This document shows, piece by piece, positions 1 through 9,131 of a DNA stretch of 64,000 nt (position 1 is its first letter; the number at the start of each line of letters is the position of its first letter). The stretch comes from Xenopus tropicalis. Its lineage: Eukaryota > Chordata > Amphibia > Anura > Pipidae. The stretch lies in assembly GCF_000004195.4 (NCBI RefSeq), contig NC_030683.2, positions 77,779,410 to 77,843,409 on the forward strand, in the 5' to 3' direction. The notes under the pieces were generated by a model. That model worked only from the letters and a program-made list of their open reading frames with translations. It ran no database searches and had not been told where the DNA came from. The position numbers and the translations under genes are program-made.

Positions 1-639
1 CAAGCTTCTGCGTTTAAAGGATTGGCAGCCAGCACGATTGAATCATGCGCGTTATCGCCATTTTGCTTGGCCTTTAAAAATTTTAGAAATTAATATTATG
101 AAAACTGTGCATGGCAAAATCTTGAAATTAGCAGGAGAGGTGCAGGACATGGTAAGGGTTCAGCAAGACTCATACCTTGTAAGGAAGATAAGTAAACGAT
201 TCTCAAAATCACTTCCATTTTTGGCATTACAACATGTGAGGGAACGTTAGCTTATACCACAGGTGGAATCTTTGTTCAACCCCTCTGAATATCTGTGAAT
301 GGGGATTACAATAATGCATAAAGAAAGCTAAAATCTAAGCAACCATTACTGATAGACAAAAACGTGGGGATTTGAAGGGGAACGATTTAACACCTGACTC
401 GCACCAAATTTCCCTCGCACGGTGCGCAATCTACGGGCGTCGATAGGACTCAAAATTGCGCGTTTTTGGTCACCTCACAGCTTTTGACAGTGAATTTCTA
501 AAGAACCAATTGCTTCACACACTTCAAATTTGCTGAAGTTGTGTGAGGAGCTTTCCAAGAGTCATTTTCTTGTGTCATTTATAAATTATTTTTTTCTTCA
601 GCGGTACAACCTTTTTTCTTTTTTTTTATATCATTTCAG
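1..639. other. Unassigned AT-rich sequence, no gene seen
   Basis: Only short open frames without recognisable domains occur here. A GC-richer stretch around 360-470 looks like an interspersed repeat. The end of the segment (600-639) is a pyrimidine run ending in CAG that would work as a splice acceptor for the open frame that follows. Confidence 0.4.
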
Positions 640-833
640 CACATTACAAGAAAGAAAAGCCAACTGCAAGCCAAGTGCTCAACTACCTGAAGCTACAAGG
701 GTGGTCAAAGCATGTTCCAAGCGTGGAGGAGGTCCTGCTGCACTGGGAGGCTAGGGAACAGCCAAGAAGAGAGGGCAACGATAGAAGAATCATGGCCCGC
801 TTATTTCCGCAAAGGAAGGGGAACAACGAATGA
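640..833 (+). pseudogene. Open fragment of a repeat-borne gene upstream of a SET fragment
   Basis: After a pyrimidine-rich tract ending in CAG, a frame stays open for 63 codons to a TGA at 831. It is rich in charged residues and contains the stretch NYLKLQGWSKHVPSVEEVLL. I do not recognise the domain. Its position just before the SET-domain remnant suggests both belonged to one gene or mobile element, but the frames are not continuous. It could be a host exon or part of a retroelement that captured a SET gene; I favour the latter because the surroundings are all repeats. Confidence 0.35.
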
Positions 834-919
834 GGTCGCTGGAGCAGGAGGAAATGGGCTATCTCCATGGACAGAGGAAATAAAAGATGCTGCATTGATG
901 CCCAGAATGTTCCCTGCCC

Positions 920-1143
920 CTGCCACAGGGAACTAGCAACCACTTACGGGAGGAAAATTAACCATTCCCGTAAAAGGCCGAACCTTAAGCCCACGGTAAA
1001 GTATTGAAAATGACACCAGGCCTCATATCTTGTTCACAGCAAACAAAGACATTGATGTGGGTACAGAACTCTTATTTGACTATGGAGTCACAAGAAAATC
1101 ATTTTCCGGAGAGGGGGCAGATCTACCCTGGATTGATGAGTAG
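920..1143 (+). pseudogene. SET-domain (KMT5A-like lysine methyltransferase) C-terminal remnant
   Basis: Two frames together encode the C-terminal half of a SET domain. From about 936 the sequence reads GRKINHS followed by KPTVKY, which corresponds to the INHS substrate/cofactor motif. From 1003, in another frame, it reads RPHILFTANKDIDVGTELLF-DYG, which is the conserved ELL-x-DYG catalytic end of the SET fold, closing with a TAG at 1141. The two frames are separated by a small deletion near 1002-1005, and an in-frame stop precedes the first part, so this copy cannot make an enzyme. The best family match from memory is KMT5A (SETD8), whose SET domain also carries INHS and a D-I-x-x-G-E-E-L-L-Y-D-Y-G block. 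Repeat-associated KMT5A-like ORFs are common in fish and frog genomes, so a transposon-borne origin is likely. Confidence 0.6.
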
Positions 1144-1195
1144 TTCCCCTAGGAATACATTTATACATATGGACTTGCCCAATACCTTGACCGTG

Positions 1196-1766
1196 TTTGT
1201 AGGATCCCTACACGCTCCGCCGCAGAAAGTCCGGGGCCCCAAAAGGGCGTCGGTGAAGACCGGGGTGTAAAGGGCTCTCCTGGCAGTTTACGGGCTCCTC
1301 TACCCTACAGTCCGCAAGAGTGTGAGTACCGCATTTACCAGAATATACTCTGAGATCCCTGCTCGCTCTGCCGCAGAAAGTCTGGGGCCCCAAAAGGGTG
1401 TCGGTGAAGACCGGGGTGTACAGGGCTCTCCTGGCAGTTTACAGGCTCCTCTACCCTACAGTCCGCAAGAGTGTGGTTCATGGGGGGATAGTGTAATTTT
1501 AAAAATATTGAATATTTTTGTAAGGTTCCACATGACAATGTTCTTATCCTTGCTAAAGTCTTATCTAATTTGCCTTGCTGGTTTTGACTTTTTGCTTGTA
1601 TTTTGGCACCTGAATCTCTGCTGCCTTTCACCGACCTTTTACCTGACTTGACTTACACCTCTGCCTGATCCTTTTTTGTACCGAGTTCACCGGAATACCT
1701 TGGCTGTGTGTAGGATCCCTCCTCGCTCTGCCGCAGAAAGTCCAGGGCCCCAAAAGGGCGTTGGCG
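1196..1766. repeat. Three copies of a GC-rich repeat unit
   Basis: The block containing GCCGCAGAAAGTCCGGGGCC followed by CCAAAAGGGCGT occurs three times (about 1196-1330, 1335-1480 and 1681-1766). The first two copies also share a trailing CTACCCTACAGTCCGCAAGAG segment; the third lacks it. Between copies 2 and 3 lies AT-rich sequence (1485-1650). The open frames across it are repeat shadows. Confidence 0.75.
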
Positions 1767-2600
1767 ATTGGGGAATACATGGGGGCAATAATGGGGCTAT
1801 ATGATTGCTGCTGGGGGAACATGACAGCCTGCTTCTATTTGGGCAACTGAATTTTCAGAGCGGCGCACCGACGCGCTGTGGTGCGCGACGTCACTGACGT
1901 CACTAAGCTGCACCTTTCAGTATGGGCCGTTTTATCTGCGTGCCTTTTTTCACACACAGCAGGAAGGCGGGGGAACTTATGACAGCCTGCTTCGGCAATT
2001 GAATTTTGAGAGGGCGCGCCAACGCGCTGTGGTGCGCGACGTCACTGATGTCAGGACGGCGGTCGGTGCAGTCTGCGCTTGGGTGGTGCTGAAGGATGTG
2101 AGGTAGGTGAGCTGGAGCAAGTTAAGGACACCCATGGGGGCAATAATGGGGCTATATGATTGGGGAATACATGGGGGCAATAATGGGGCTATATGATTGG
2201 GGAATACATGGGGGCAATAATGGGGGTATATGATTGCTGCTGGGGGAACATGACAGCCTGCTTCTATTTGGGAAATTGAATTTTCAGAGCGGCGCGTCGA
2301 CGCGCTATGGTACGCGACGTCACTGACGTCACTAAGCTGCACCTTTCAGTATGGGCCATTTTATCTGCGCGCCTTTTTTCAAACACAGCAGGAAGGCGGG
2401 GGAAAGTATGACAGCCTGCTTCGGCAATTGAATTTTGAGAGGGCGCGCCGACACGCTGTGGTGCGCGACGTCACTGACGTCAGGAAGGCGGTCGGTACAG
2501 TCTGCGCTTGGGTGGCACTGAAGGATATGGGGTAGGTGAGCTGGAGCAAGTTAAGGACACCCATGGGGGCAATAATGGGGTTATATGATTGGGGAATACA
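1740..2600. repeat. Tandem duplication, period about 429 bp, with CRE-like sites
   Basis: The interval holds two nearly identical units: ATGATTGCTGCTGGGGGAAC begins at 1801 and again 429 bp later at 2230. Each unit carries two GC-rich sub-blocks with the doublet GACGTCACTGACGTCA (1887, 2038, 2316 and 2467; the second has one mismatch). TGACGTCA is the consensus cAMP-response element. Each unit ends in the 37-bp minisatellite described next. No supported gene. Confidence 0.8.
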
Positions 2601-2880
2601 TGGGGGCAATAATGGGGCTATATGATTGGGGAATACATGGGGGCAATAATGGGGCTATATGATTGGGGAATACATGGGGGCAATAATGGGGCTATATGAT
2701 TGGGGAATACATGGGGGCAATAAGGATTGTCTGCTGCTGGCACAAGTACAGATGGGGGGGCAATATGATGGCCACTAGCACAGGAACATGGTGGCAATGG
2801 CTGTTGGCACAAATACATGGGGGCAATATGATGACTGTTGGCACAAATACATGGGGCAATGTAATGGCTGCTGGCACAGT
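2130..2880. repeat. 37-bp minisatellite, degenerating rightwards
   Basis: Unit of 37 bp (GGGGCAATAATGGGGCTATA then TGATTGGGGAATACATG). About three copies lie at 2130-2235 and four or more at 2563-2725, with one partial copy at 1770-1805. From 2725 to 2880 the array breaks up into looser units built around TGGCACAAATACATGGGGGC. The long minus-strand open frames across it (His-Ile-Ala-Pro rich) are repeat translations. Confidence 0.85.
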
Positions 2881-3299
2881 ACACTCCGCTCCGTACGAGG
2901 AGGACTAGTAAAGCTGTCACGGTTTATGTAAATAATGTATATAGTGCCCCTAAGTATTAATTGTTTCCCACCCTTATTGATATTATAGATATACTTGAGC
3001 AAAATGTTTTCCCCCCTCCCCCTCCCACTAATCATCAATTAAGGAAATCACTATACTGCTAAATGAATTGTTCTATTTGGCCTATGAACTGCATTTATTA
3101 TAATCATGTATAAGGTTGATTTCCCCATTGATTAGAAGGTACAGGAATTGATTTACAGGGTTGATTTGAGGGTTTAATGGTTTTATTTGTAATTTAGTCA
3201 TTAGTTATTTTAACAATTGGTCTTTTTTAATCATTAATTAATAAAAGTTACATTTTATGGCGTAAACACAGAACATTTCCTTGGTGATTTAGTAATTTT
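2881..3299. other. AT-rich sequence, no gene seen
   Basis: Low-complexity AT-rich DNA between the minisatellite and the Penelope-like element. It may include the untranslated left part of that element; I see no motif. Confidence 0.3.
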
Positions 3300-4769
3300 G
3301 GTGGAAAACACCTTGTGTATGCCACACACACGTTAAAATAGTGAACGTACAGAGCATGCACTTACTTTCCTTTTCTTGTATTATGTTTGAGTTTAATGAG
3401 ATTATTTCCAGGTTCTCCTCTAACTCTCTAAATTTTGAATCTGACAATAGTGCATTGACGCAAAGATTAGAATTTCTGTCTAATAAAGAGGTCAATTTAC
3501 AACTGCATTCGGATACTCTTATTGAATATTTGAAGGTTAAAAGAATACCGAGAGGTTTAAGGTTGGGCATTAAACCAACATTTTGTAAAGAGGATCCAAC
3601 ATATTGTAAAAATTGGGAGAAAATCCTTAATAAATGTAGTCTTGACCGTATGACTTTGACTATAGAGGAGATACAAACAAAATTGACTGAACTAAGGTGT
3701 GATATTAAAGAGGTGAAAGAAAATTGCAAAACACTATCAGCAACTCAGATTTGAATGAATTGATGGATAAATTGAATGATACTATACATAAGCATCAAAC
3801 TGACTTGCTGAAAGTAAAACTTGATAAGTTTAAAATGGATATCATTGATTATCAGGAGGATAGAGTGTATAATTGGAAAAGGGCACCCTTTAGAAGGAGA
3901 CACTATAGTGACTTTAAGTCAGTGGAAAGTGAGGGAGCAAGTGGCTCTAAAAGCTCAGATATTTTCTCTAGTCCTTTTTAGGCAGAGGTATAAGAGGAAA
4001 CAAGGAGAGGGAAGAGGAGGAAGAAAAGTGGTAAAAGATCAAGTGGCCCCTCGGATGTCAACCAGGAAGAGAACAAGATAGTAGTAAACATCACTAAGAG
4101 AAATCTGACCGAAGCGGAGATGTGTGTACTGAGTAAACGTTTAGGGTATGTACCCACAAATAATGGTGATAAACTTGTTTTGGATGTCGAATTACAGACA
4201 TTTTTCACGTTATTGAGATTGAAAGCCCATTTTGCGCAGGATACATCTGATGGCAACATATGGTCGGAGAGGAGGCTGAAGTGGAGGATGATGCACAGTG
4301 TATATCCTGGTATGATGTTACCAGATGCAGACCTAAAAGTAAGTTTGTCCCTCCAAATACCAATCATTGTGTTGAAACATTTGTACAGGCAGTCGAGAGG
4401 GACATCAACAAAATGAAATGGTCGAATAGACGTAGTGCTGCACAGAATCTGACGAGGGAGGAGAAATTGGCATTATAAAGTTTGCGGACTGATGACTTCA
4501 TCATTATAAAACCTGCTGATAAAGGAGGCGCAATTGTTGTGATGGATTTGGAATACTATGGACAGAAAGCTTTGTCTCAGTTACAGGATGTCGCATATTA
4601 TAGAGTATTGGGTGGTGATCCCACATGTGAGTTGAAAGGTAATATAGATAGGTCATTAAAGACCTATGAGGATGAAGGGGTGATCAATAGTCGGCTGAGA
4701 AAATTTTTATAGGTTGATAACCCGATTATACCTGCCTTTTATCTTCTCCCTAAGATTCACAAAGACCTT

Positions 4770-5243
4770 TTGAAACCTCCAGGAAGACCAATTGTTGCTG
4801 GGATGTCATCTGTTTTTCAGCCGCTGGCTATCCTTTTGGATACAGTTTTAAACCCTGCGGTGATACGTACTAGATCGTTTGTAATGAATACTACTGATTT
4901 TATTAACAAAATAAATTTGGCAGGTGAGATCACAGACTATGTATTTCTCTGCACAATGGATGTGGCATCATTGTACACATCCATTCCACATGATCAGGGT
5001 ATAGAAACTATTGCTTTGGTGTTACAGGAGCTATCACTCCCTGATGGTGCTGCCGAAATGTTGTTACAGTTTCTTGAATGGGTTTTGAAAAATAATTATT
5101 TCAGGTACTATGAGCAGAGCCAAGGTATGTCGATGGGTTCGAATGTAGCACCTGCATATACTAATGGAATGGAGGATGTCTTTTTTACCTTCAGGGATTA
5201 CCTCAATATCAGAATTTCGACGATTAAATTTACCCTTGAATAA
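4770..5243 (+). pseudogene. Penelope-like reverse transcriptase core, catalytic region deleted
   Basis: The frame contains typical PLE reverse-transcriptase blocks: GRPIVAGMSSV near the start, TMDVASLYTSIPHDQG (the first catalytic aspartate region) near residue 68, and QGMSMGSNVAPAYTN near residue 120. After APAYTN the frame runs straight into FTFRDYLNIRISTIKFTLE, which in intact elements lies well downstream. The segment that should hold the second pair of catalytic aspartates (normally a Y-x-D-D-like motif) is missing. The enzyme would be dead even without the frameshifts. Confidence 0.8.
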
Positions 5244-5767
5244 GACAAAAAACAGGTACACATTTTGGATGTTCTTGTTGAACTGGAGGGTGGCAATATT
5301 TCTACTGATATTTTCAGGAAACCAACTGATAGGATTACATACTTGAACCCCAAAAGCTTTCATCCTCCCTCTACAATTATAGGTTTACCATATAGTTGAG
5401 AGCGAAGCGTATTGTAAGCAGAGAAGAAAAGTTTGAAGTGAGAGCAGAGGAAATGATCACACAGTTTAAAATTAGAGGCTATGATACAGATGTCTTGGAA
5501 AAGTCAAAAAGGAAAGTGGAGAGAACTTGTAGATCTGATTTACTTAAAAAGAAACTATCTAAAAAAGCTAACAGATTACCTTTTGTTACCACATATTCTT
5601 CCCAGTCAGCATATGTGAAGGATACAATATCTAAACATTGGCATCTACTGCAGTTGGATGATATATTACGGCCTTGGGTGTCAGAACCACCAATGATGGC
5701 GTACAAGCGAGCCACCAATCTTAGAGACCAATTAGTCCATGCCTTGAGTGAACCAGCAAAAAAGCAA

Positions 5768-5972
5768 CAAATTGATTAAGGTGTGCTACACAATGGACAA
5801 ACCGGCTAGTTGTAGCCCCAGGTGCAAGCTGAACCCTCAGCCAGGGTAAAACAATATCCAGGATAAAATGAAAAAACAGCAGCACTCCGGAAATGTTGTA
5901 GAAAAAAGTGACTTTACTCAAGAGCACATAGCAACATTTCGGGCTTAAACCAGCCCTTTATCAAGCCTTTAT
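5768..5972. mobile_element. 205-bp insertion inside the Penelope ORF, 14-bp target duplication
   Basis: The 14-mer CAGCAAAAAAGCAA is present at 5754-5767 and again at 5973-5986, on either side of this segment. Removing the segment and one 14-mer rejoins the Penelope linker to its Cys-rich domain. The insert contains ACATTTCGGGCTTAAACCAG near its right end, a phrase resembling the terminal repeats of other Penelope-like elements, so it may itself be a short PLE-derived copy. Confidence 0.75.
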
Positions 5973-6013
5973 CAGCAAAAAAGCAAAATACATGGTTAAG
6001 TGGCACTAAGGGG

Positions 6014-6150
6014 ATGCATAAGTGTGGTAGATGTGTGAATTGCAATTTTGTAGTCCGTTCTGACAAATTTCATCACCCCATGACAGGGAAAGGGTATGAG
6101 ATTAAGGACTACATCAACTGCCAATCTGATTTCGTTATCTATATCCTGAA
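6014..6150 (+). pseudogene. Penelope-like element C-terminal Cys-rich / GIY-YIG start
   Basis: The frame begins MHKCGRCVNCNF and continues to YINCQSDFVIYILKC, matching the CxxC...C linker and the first strand of the GIY-YIG endonuclease of Penelope-like elements. It breaks off after ILKCTS, where sequence of the next element starts, so the catalytic part of the endonuclease is absent. Confidence 0.75.
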
Positions 6151-6247
6151 GTGTACCTCTCCCTTAGAATTGAATCAGTCTGTCCCTGGCTCAAATGTTG
6201 TGGTGCAGTGTAAATGGTTAAGATTTAGCTAGAAGGATTGCGACCCC

Positions 6248-6754
6248 TTGCAAATATGTATAAAAGGGGGCATGATATATGCTGCCGTTATCCATAGTCT
6301 TTTAAGTGTGGTCAACCGGACAGTTTGCTGTCTTCCTGGTGCCAGGGTTCGGCATGTGGTTGATCGGGTTGACACATTATTGGGAGGGGCTGGGCATGAC
6401 CCGGCTGTCTTGGTACATGTCGGTACTAACGACAAAATGAACGGTAGGTGGGGGACCTTAAAGAGTGAGTTCAGGGATCTAGGCTCTAAGATTAAGCAAA
6501 GGTCCTCCAAGGTCATTTTTTCGGAAATTTTGCTGGTGCCACGTGCAAGTTTAGGGAGACAGTGGGAGCTTAGGGAGCTAAATGCGTGGCTAAAGTCTTG
6601 GTGTAGGAAGGAAGGGTTTGGGTTCCTAGAGCACTGGGCTGACTTTTCCTTGGGGTACAAGCTATACAGCCGTGACGGATTGCACCTCAATGGAAGGGGG
6701 TCTGCTGTGCTAGGGGAGAGAATGGTTAAGAGGTTGGAGGAGTGTTTAAACTAG
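6248..6754 (+). pseudogene. CR1 ORF1: SGNH-esterase-like protein with altered catalytic block I
   Basis: The frame of 168 codons contains CCLPGARVRHVVD, then VLVHVGTNDKM (the G-x-N-D block of SGNH hydrolases), then RELNAWLKSWCRK and finally SRDGLHLNGRGSAVLGERM (the D-x-x-H block). Esterase domains of this type are known in the first ORF of several CR1-like LINEs. The GDS block that supplies the nucleophilic serine should lie near residue 17; here the corresponding position reads VIHSLL, so the Gly-Asp pair is lost. The frame is closed just upstream, so the N-terminal half (often a coiled coil or PHD-like part) is not seen. ORF2 begins 10 nt after its stop. Confidence 0.7.
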
Positions 6755-6764
6755 ACAAGGGGGG

Positions 6765-7841
6765 GTGGGTGAGCTAGAGTTCTATGGGAAAATTAGTGTA
6801 GACGGGGCAGGGGGACTAGAAAAGGGTTGTGGGGGAGGAGTGAGGGGGGCATATAGTTTATCAGATAAGGAGCTTCCATTACAAGGAAAACAGTCTCATA
6901 TTTGCCTTAGCTCTAACTCTCCGTTAGCTAATGTAAACATCAGAGGGAGAAGTAGTAATCTCCGCTGCATGCTGGCTAATGCGCGTAGCTTGTCGGGTAA
7001 ATTATGGGAGCTGCAAGCTATTGCATGTATTGAAAATTATGATTTAATAGGTATCACTGAGACCTGGTGGGATGATAAATGCGACTGGGCTGTGAATTTA
7101 AATGGTTATACACTTTTTAGGAGGGACAGAGAGATTAAAAAGGGTGGAGGGGTTTGTCTTTACGTAAAGTCAGATTTAAAGCCATGTAATAAAGACATTA
7201 CCAATGAAAACGTTGAATCTCTTTGGATAGAAATTTCAGTAGGGCTGAAGGTCACAAAGAAAATGGTCATTGGTGTATGCTATAAACCACCCCGTATAGA
7301 TGAGGGGGATGAGGCCCAGCTATTGTTGCAAATGGAGGAGGCTTCAAAACTGGGTCAAGTTGTTATTATGGGTGACTTTAATTATCCGGACATTGACTGG
7401 TGTAATGGGGTGGCTAAGTCAGAAAAAGCTAGTAGGTTTGTAAATATGCTAAATGACAACTTTTTATTTCAGGCGGTTCAAGAACCTACTAGGAATGACT
7501 CTATTTTGGACCTGGTGATTTCTAATAATAATGAACTCATCTCTAACATTTGTGTGGGTGAGCATTTGGGGAACAGTGATCACAACATGGTCTCCTTTGA
7601 GATAATGCTGCAGAGACAGCTCTATAAGGGAGTAACTAAAACGCTCAATTTTAGACGTGCAGACTTTGCCAGTATAAGGGCATCTCTGCAATGTGTCAAC
7701 TGGGAAAGGCTTTTCATGGGGTTAGACACAGAAGGAAAATGGAACATCTTTAAAACATTGCTTTGCAGGTATACACAACAGTATATCCCACCTGGTAAGC
7801 AAGGAGAGGCATCGCAAAGCAAAACCTTTATGGCTGAATAA
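6765..7841 (+). pseudogene. CR1 ORF2 N-terminal endonuclease domain, truncated
   Basis: The frame of 358 codons starts 10 nt after the ORF1 stop. It shows the exonuclease-endonuclease-phosphatase fold: MLANARSLSGKLWELQ, then DLIGITETWW (catalytic Glu), GGGVCLYVK, VVIMGDFNYPDIDW (Asp/Asn pair), LDLVISNN and NSDHNMVSFE (Ser-Asp-His). A small indel near 7825 shifts the frame, so the apparent stop at 7841 is not original. The endonuclease residues look intact, but no reverse transcriptase follows. Confidence 0.85.
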
Positions 7842-8048
7842 AGGTGTTAGTGTCGAGGTTGGTAAGAAAAGACGTGCTTTTAGGGCATTCAAGTTAGCTG
7901 GGACAGCAGAAACTTTCATCAGGTACAAGGAAGCAAATAAAGCATGCAAAAAAGCTATCAAGCAAGCTAAAATTGAAATGGAAAGGGATATTGCAGCTAG
8001 GAGTAAAAAGAATCCAAAATTATTTTTTAATTATGTGAATAGTAAAAA

Positions 8049-8213
8049 AATGGCTTTTTCATAGCCATTATGACTTTCGTGAATTGTCGTGACTTTTGCA
8101 TAGCCATAACAAAATTCGCAACAATTCGCAAAAAAGTCGCAAAATACCGATCATTACGAAAAAAAACGCATTCGGACGCTTTTTGGACGTTCGTGGATTA
8201 GTAAATGTGCCCC
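8049..8213. mobile_element. Harbinger-type MITE fragment (right end)
   Basis: The sequence ends GTGGATTAGTAAATGTGCCCC followed by TAA, the same terminus as the complete element at 45973-46479, and carries the same CG-rich interior (CGCATTCGGACG, CATTACGAAAAA). The left terminus is missing. Confidence 0.7.
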
Positions 8214-9042
8214 TAATAGTAGTGTCTTTCTCCCTCTTGTGCGCATTTGCAGATTTTTTGTATATCATGATGCATTATATTAATGTCAGCTTTTAGTTCA
8301 TCTATTTTTCAAATAGTAGTAGCATGGTTGGATGAGATCAGAGCCATTAGCCCTGAGAGATTAGAAATTGAAGAGACTCAATTGTGCTGGCAGGTTGTGA
8401 GTTGTAGGCTGTAGGTAGTGTCTGGAGCAGAAGTGGGGATGTTTGAGAAGGGGGAGGCTGCATGTTGCTGCTGTGTGGGGTTCTCTGGCATAACTTTTCA
8501 GGCGTTTAGCAGCACTGGCAGCTAGTGTATGTTCTCAGTCCCTGTGTGCTGGCTGAGGTCCTGTGCGCCAAATTAATCACTTTGTGTGGGGCAGCCCATC
8601 TTGCAGGAGGTTCTCTACAATTAGAAAAGTACTCTTAGCAGTGCCAGACCCCAGTCAACTTGGCTGCCCTCCTGCTTATCCCCTCAAACATTGCCTCTGT
8701 CTTCCTATACAGAGGAATATTTTTACTACTACTTTGGAGTACTGTTTTCATAGAGCACTCTTCCCGCACAGGGGCATGCTAGGGTAGAGTACGCAAACGC
8801 AAATTTACTTCACTGCAGGGGGCAGAGAATGCAACTGCCTTGTGTGCAGTGAGAAATGGACCCTACTGGACTGAAGCACCTTTGTCCAAAGGTGAGGTTT
8901 AAGCTGTAGCAATGAGACTTTTAAGGCCACAGGGAAGGTAGGCAAAAACTGATGCTCCAGTCTAGTAGGGGCCCTACTTCACTGCACATAAGGCAGATGC
9001 CTTCTCTGCCTACCCCTACTTCTATTCCTGTACATTTCTTAC
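8214..9042. other. Intronic or 3' flanking sequence with interspersed repeat
   Basis: This lies downstream (minus strand) of the last nucleotidyltransferase exon I could place. I looked for the next exon (expected to begin by completing an Arg codon) and did not find a convincing one. Much of 8400-8920 resembles interspersed repeat sequence. Confidence 0.35.
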
Positions 9043-9131
9043 CTATGTGTGTCTGGACAAACTTCAACAATTCCTCTTGAAGATGTACTCTCGCTTTCCT
9101 CCATCTCATAATAAATTGCAAGCTCACCACC
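9043..9131 (-). CDS. Nucleotidyltransferase exon, most 3' one found
   Basis: Reverse-strand acceptor TTTTCAAAG precedes GGTGGTGAGCTTGCA and donor GTAAGAA follows CACATAG. The 89 nt encode GELAIYYEMEE...RGIVEVCPDTH and leave two bases of an Arg codon. It joins in phase 0 to the exon at 10716-10787. The forward-strand and other-frame ORFs over it are shadows. Confidence 0.85.

Larger units (their letters stand above)
3300..6155 (+). mobile_element. Penelope-like (Neptune-type) retroelement, degraded
   Basis: A series of plus-strand frames follows the order of a Penelope ORF. The N-terminal charged coiled-coil part (3341-3981) includes the block RIPRGLRLGIKPTF. Linker pieces follow (4120-4712, including the stretch IIKPADKGGAIVVMD). 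The reverse transcriptase core is at 4770-5243, its C-terminal part at 5240-5350 (a different frame, around DIFRKPTDRITYLN), a basic linker at 5396-5779, and a Cys-rich/GIY-YIG segment at 6014-6150. At least five frame breaks, a deletion in the catalytic core and a 205-bp insertion (5768-5972) make it inactive. The 3' end is lost where a CR1-like LINE begins. Confidence 0.85.
6156..8048 (+). mobile_element. CR1-type LINE fragment (ORF1 esterase plus ORF2 endonuclease)
   Basis: Two plus-strand frames in the order esterase-like ORF1 then apurinic-type endonuclease ORF2 identify a CR1-superfamily LINE. The left edge abuts the truncated Penelope endonuclease. On the right, after a frame change near 7830, ORF2 remains recognisable (basic helical linker rich in K and A, about 7830-8045). 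It ends abruptly at a Harbinger-type repeat, so the reverse transcriptase is absent. Confidence 0.85.

Noticed and set aside
1977..3038. Several long minus-strand open frames (His/Ile/Ala/Pro rich)
   Set aside because: They are translations of the 37-bp minisatellite and the 429-bp tandem duplication and exist in several frames at once.
3289..3729. 146-codon minus-strand frame
   Set aside because: It lies opposite the plus-strand Penelope N-terminal frame, which has recognisable motifs.
6229..6690. 153-codon minus-strand frame
   Set aside because: Shadow of the CR1 ORF1 esterase on the other strand; no domain.
8921..9130. Minus-strand 69-codon frame beginning MVSLQFIMRWRK
   Set aside because: Wrong frame over the real nucleotidyltransferase exon at 9043-9131, which is supported by splice sites and family motifs.
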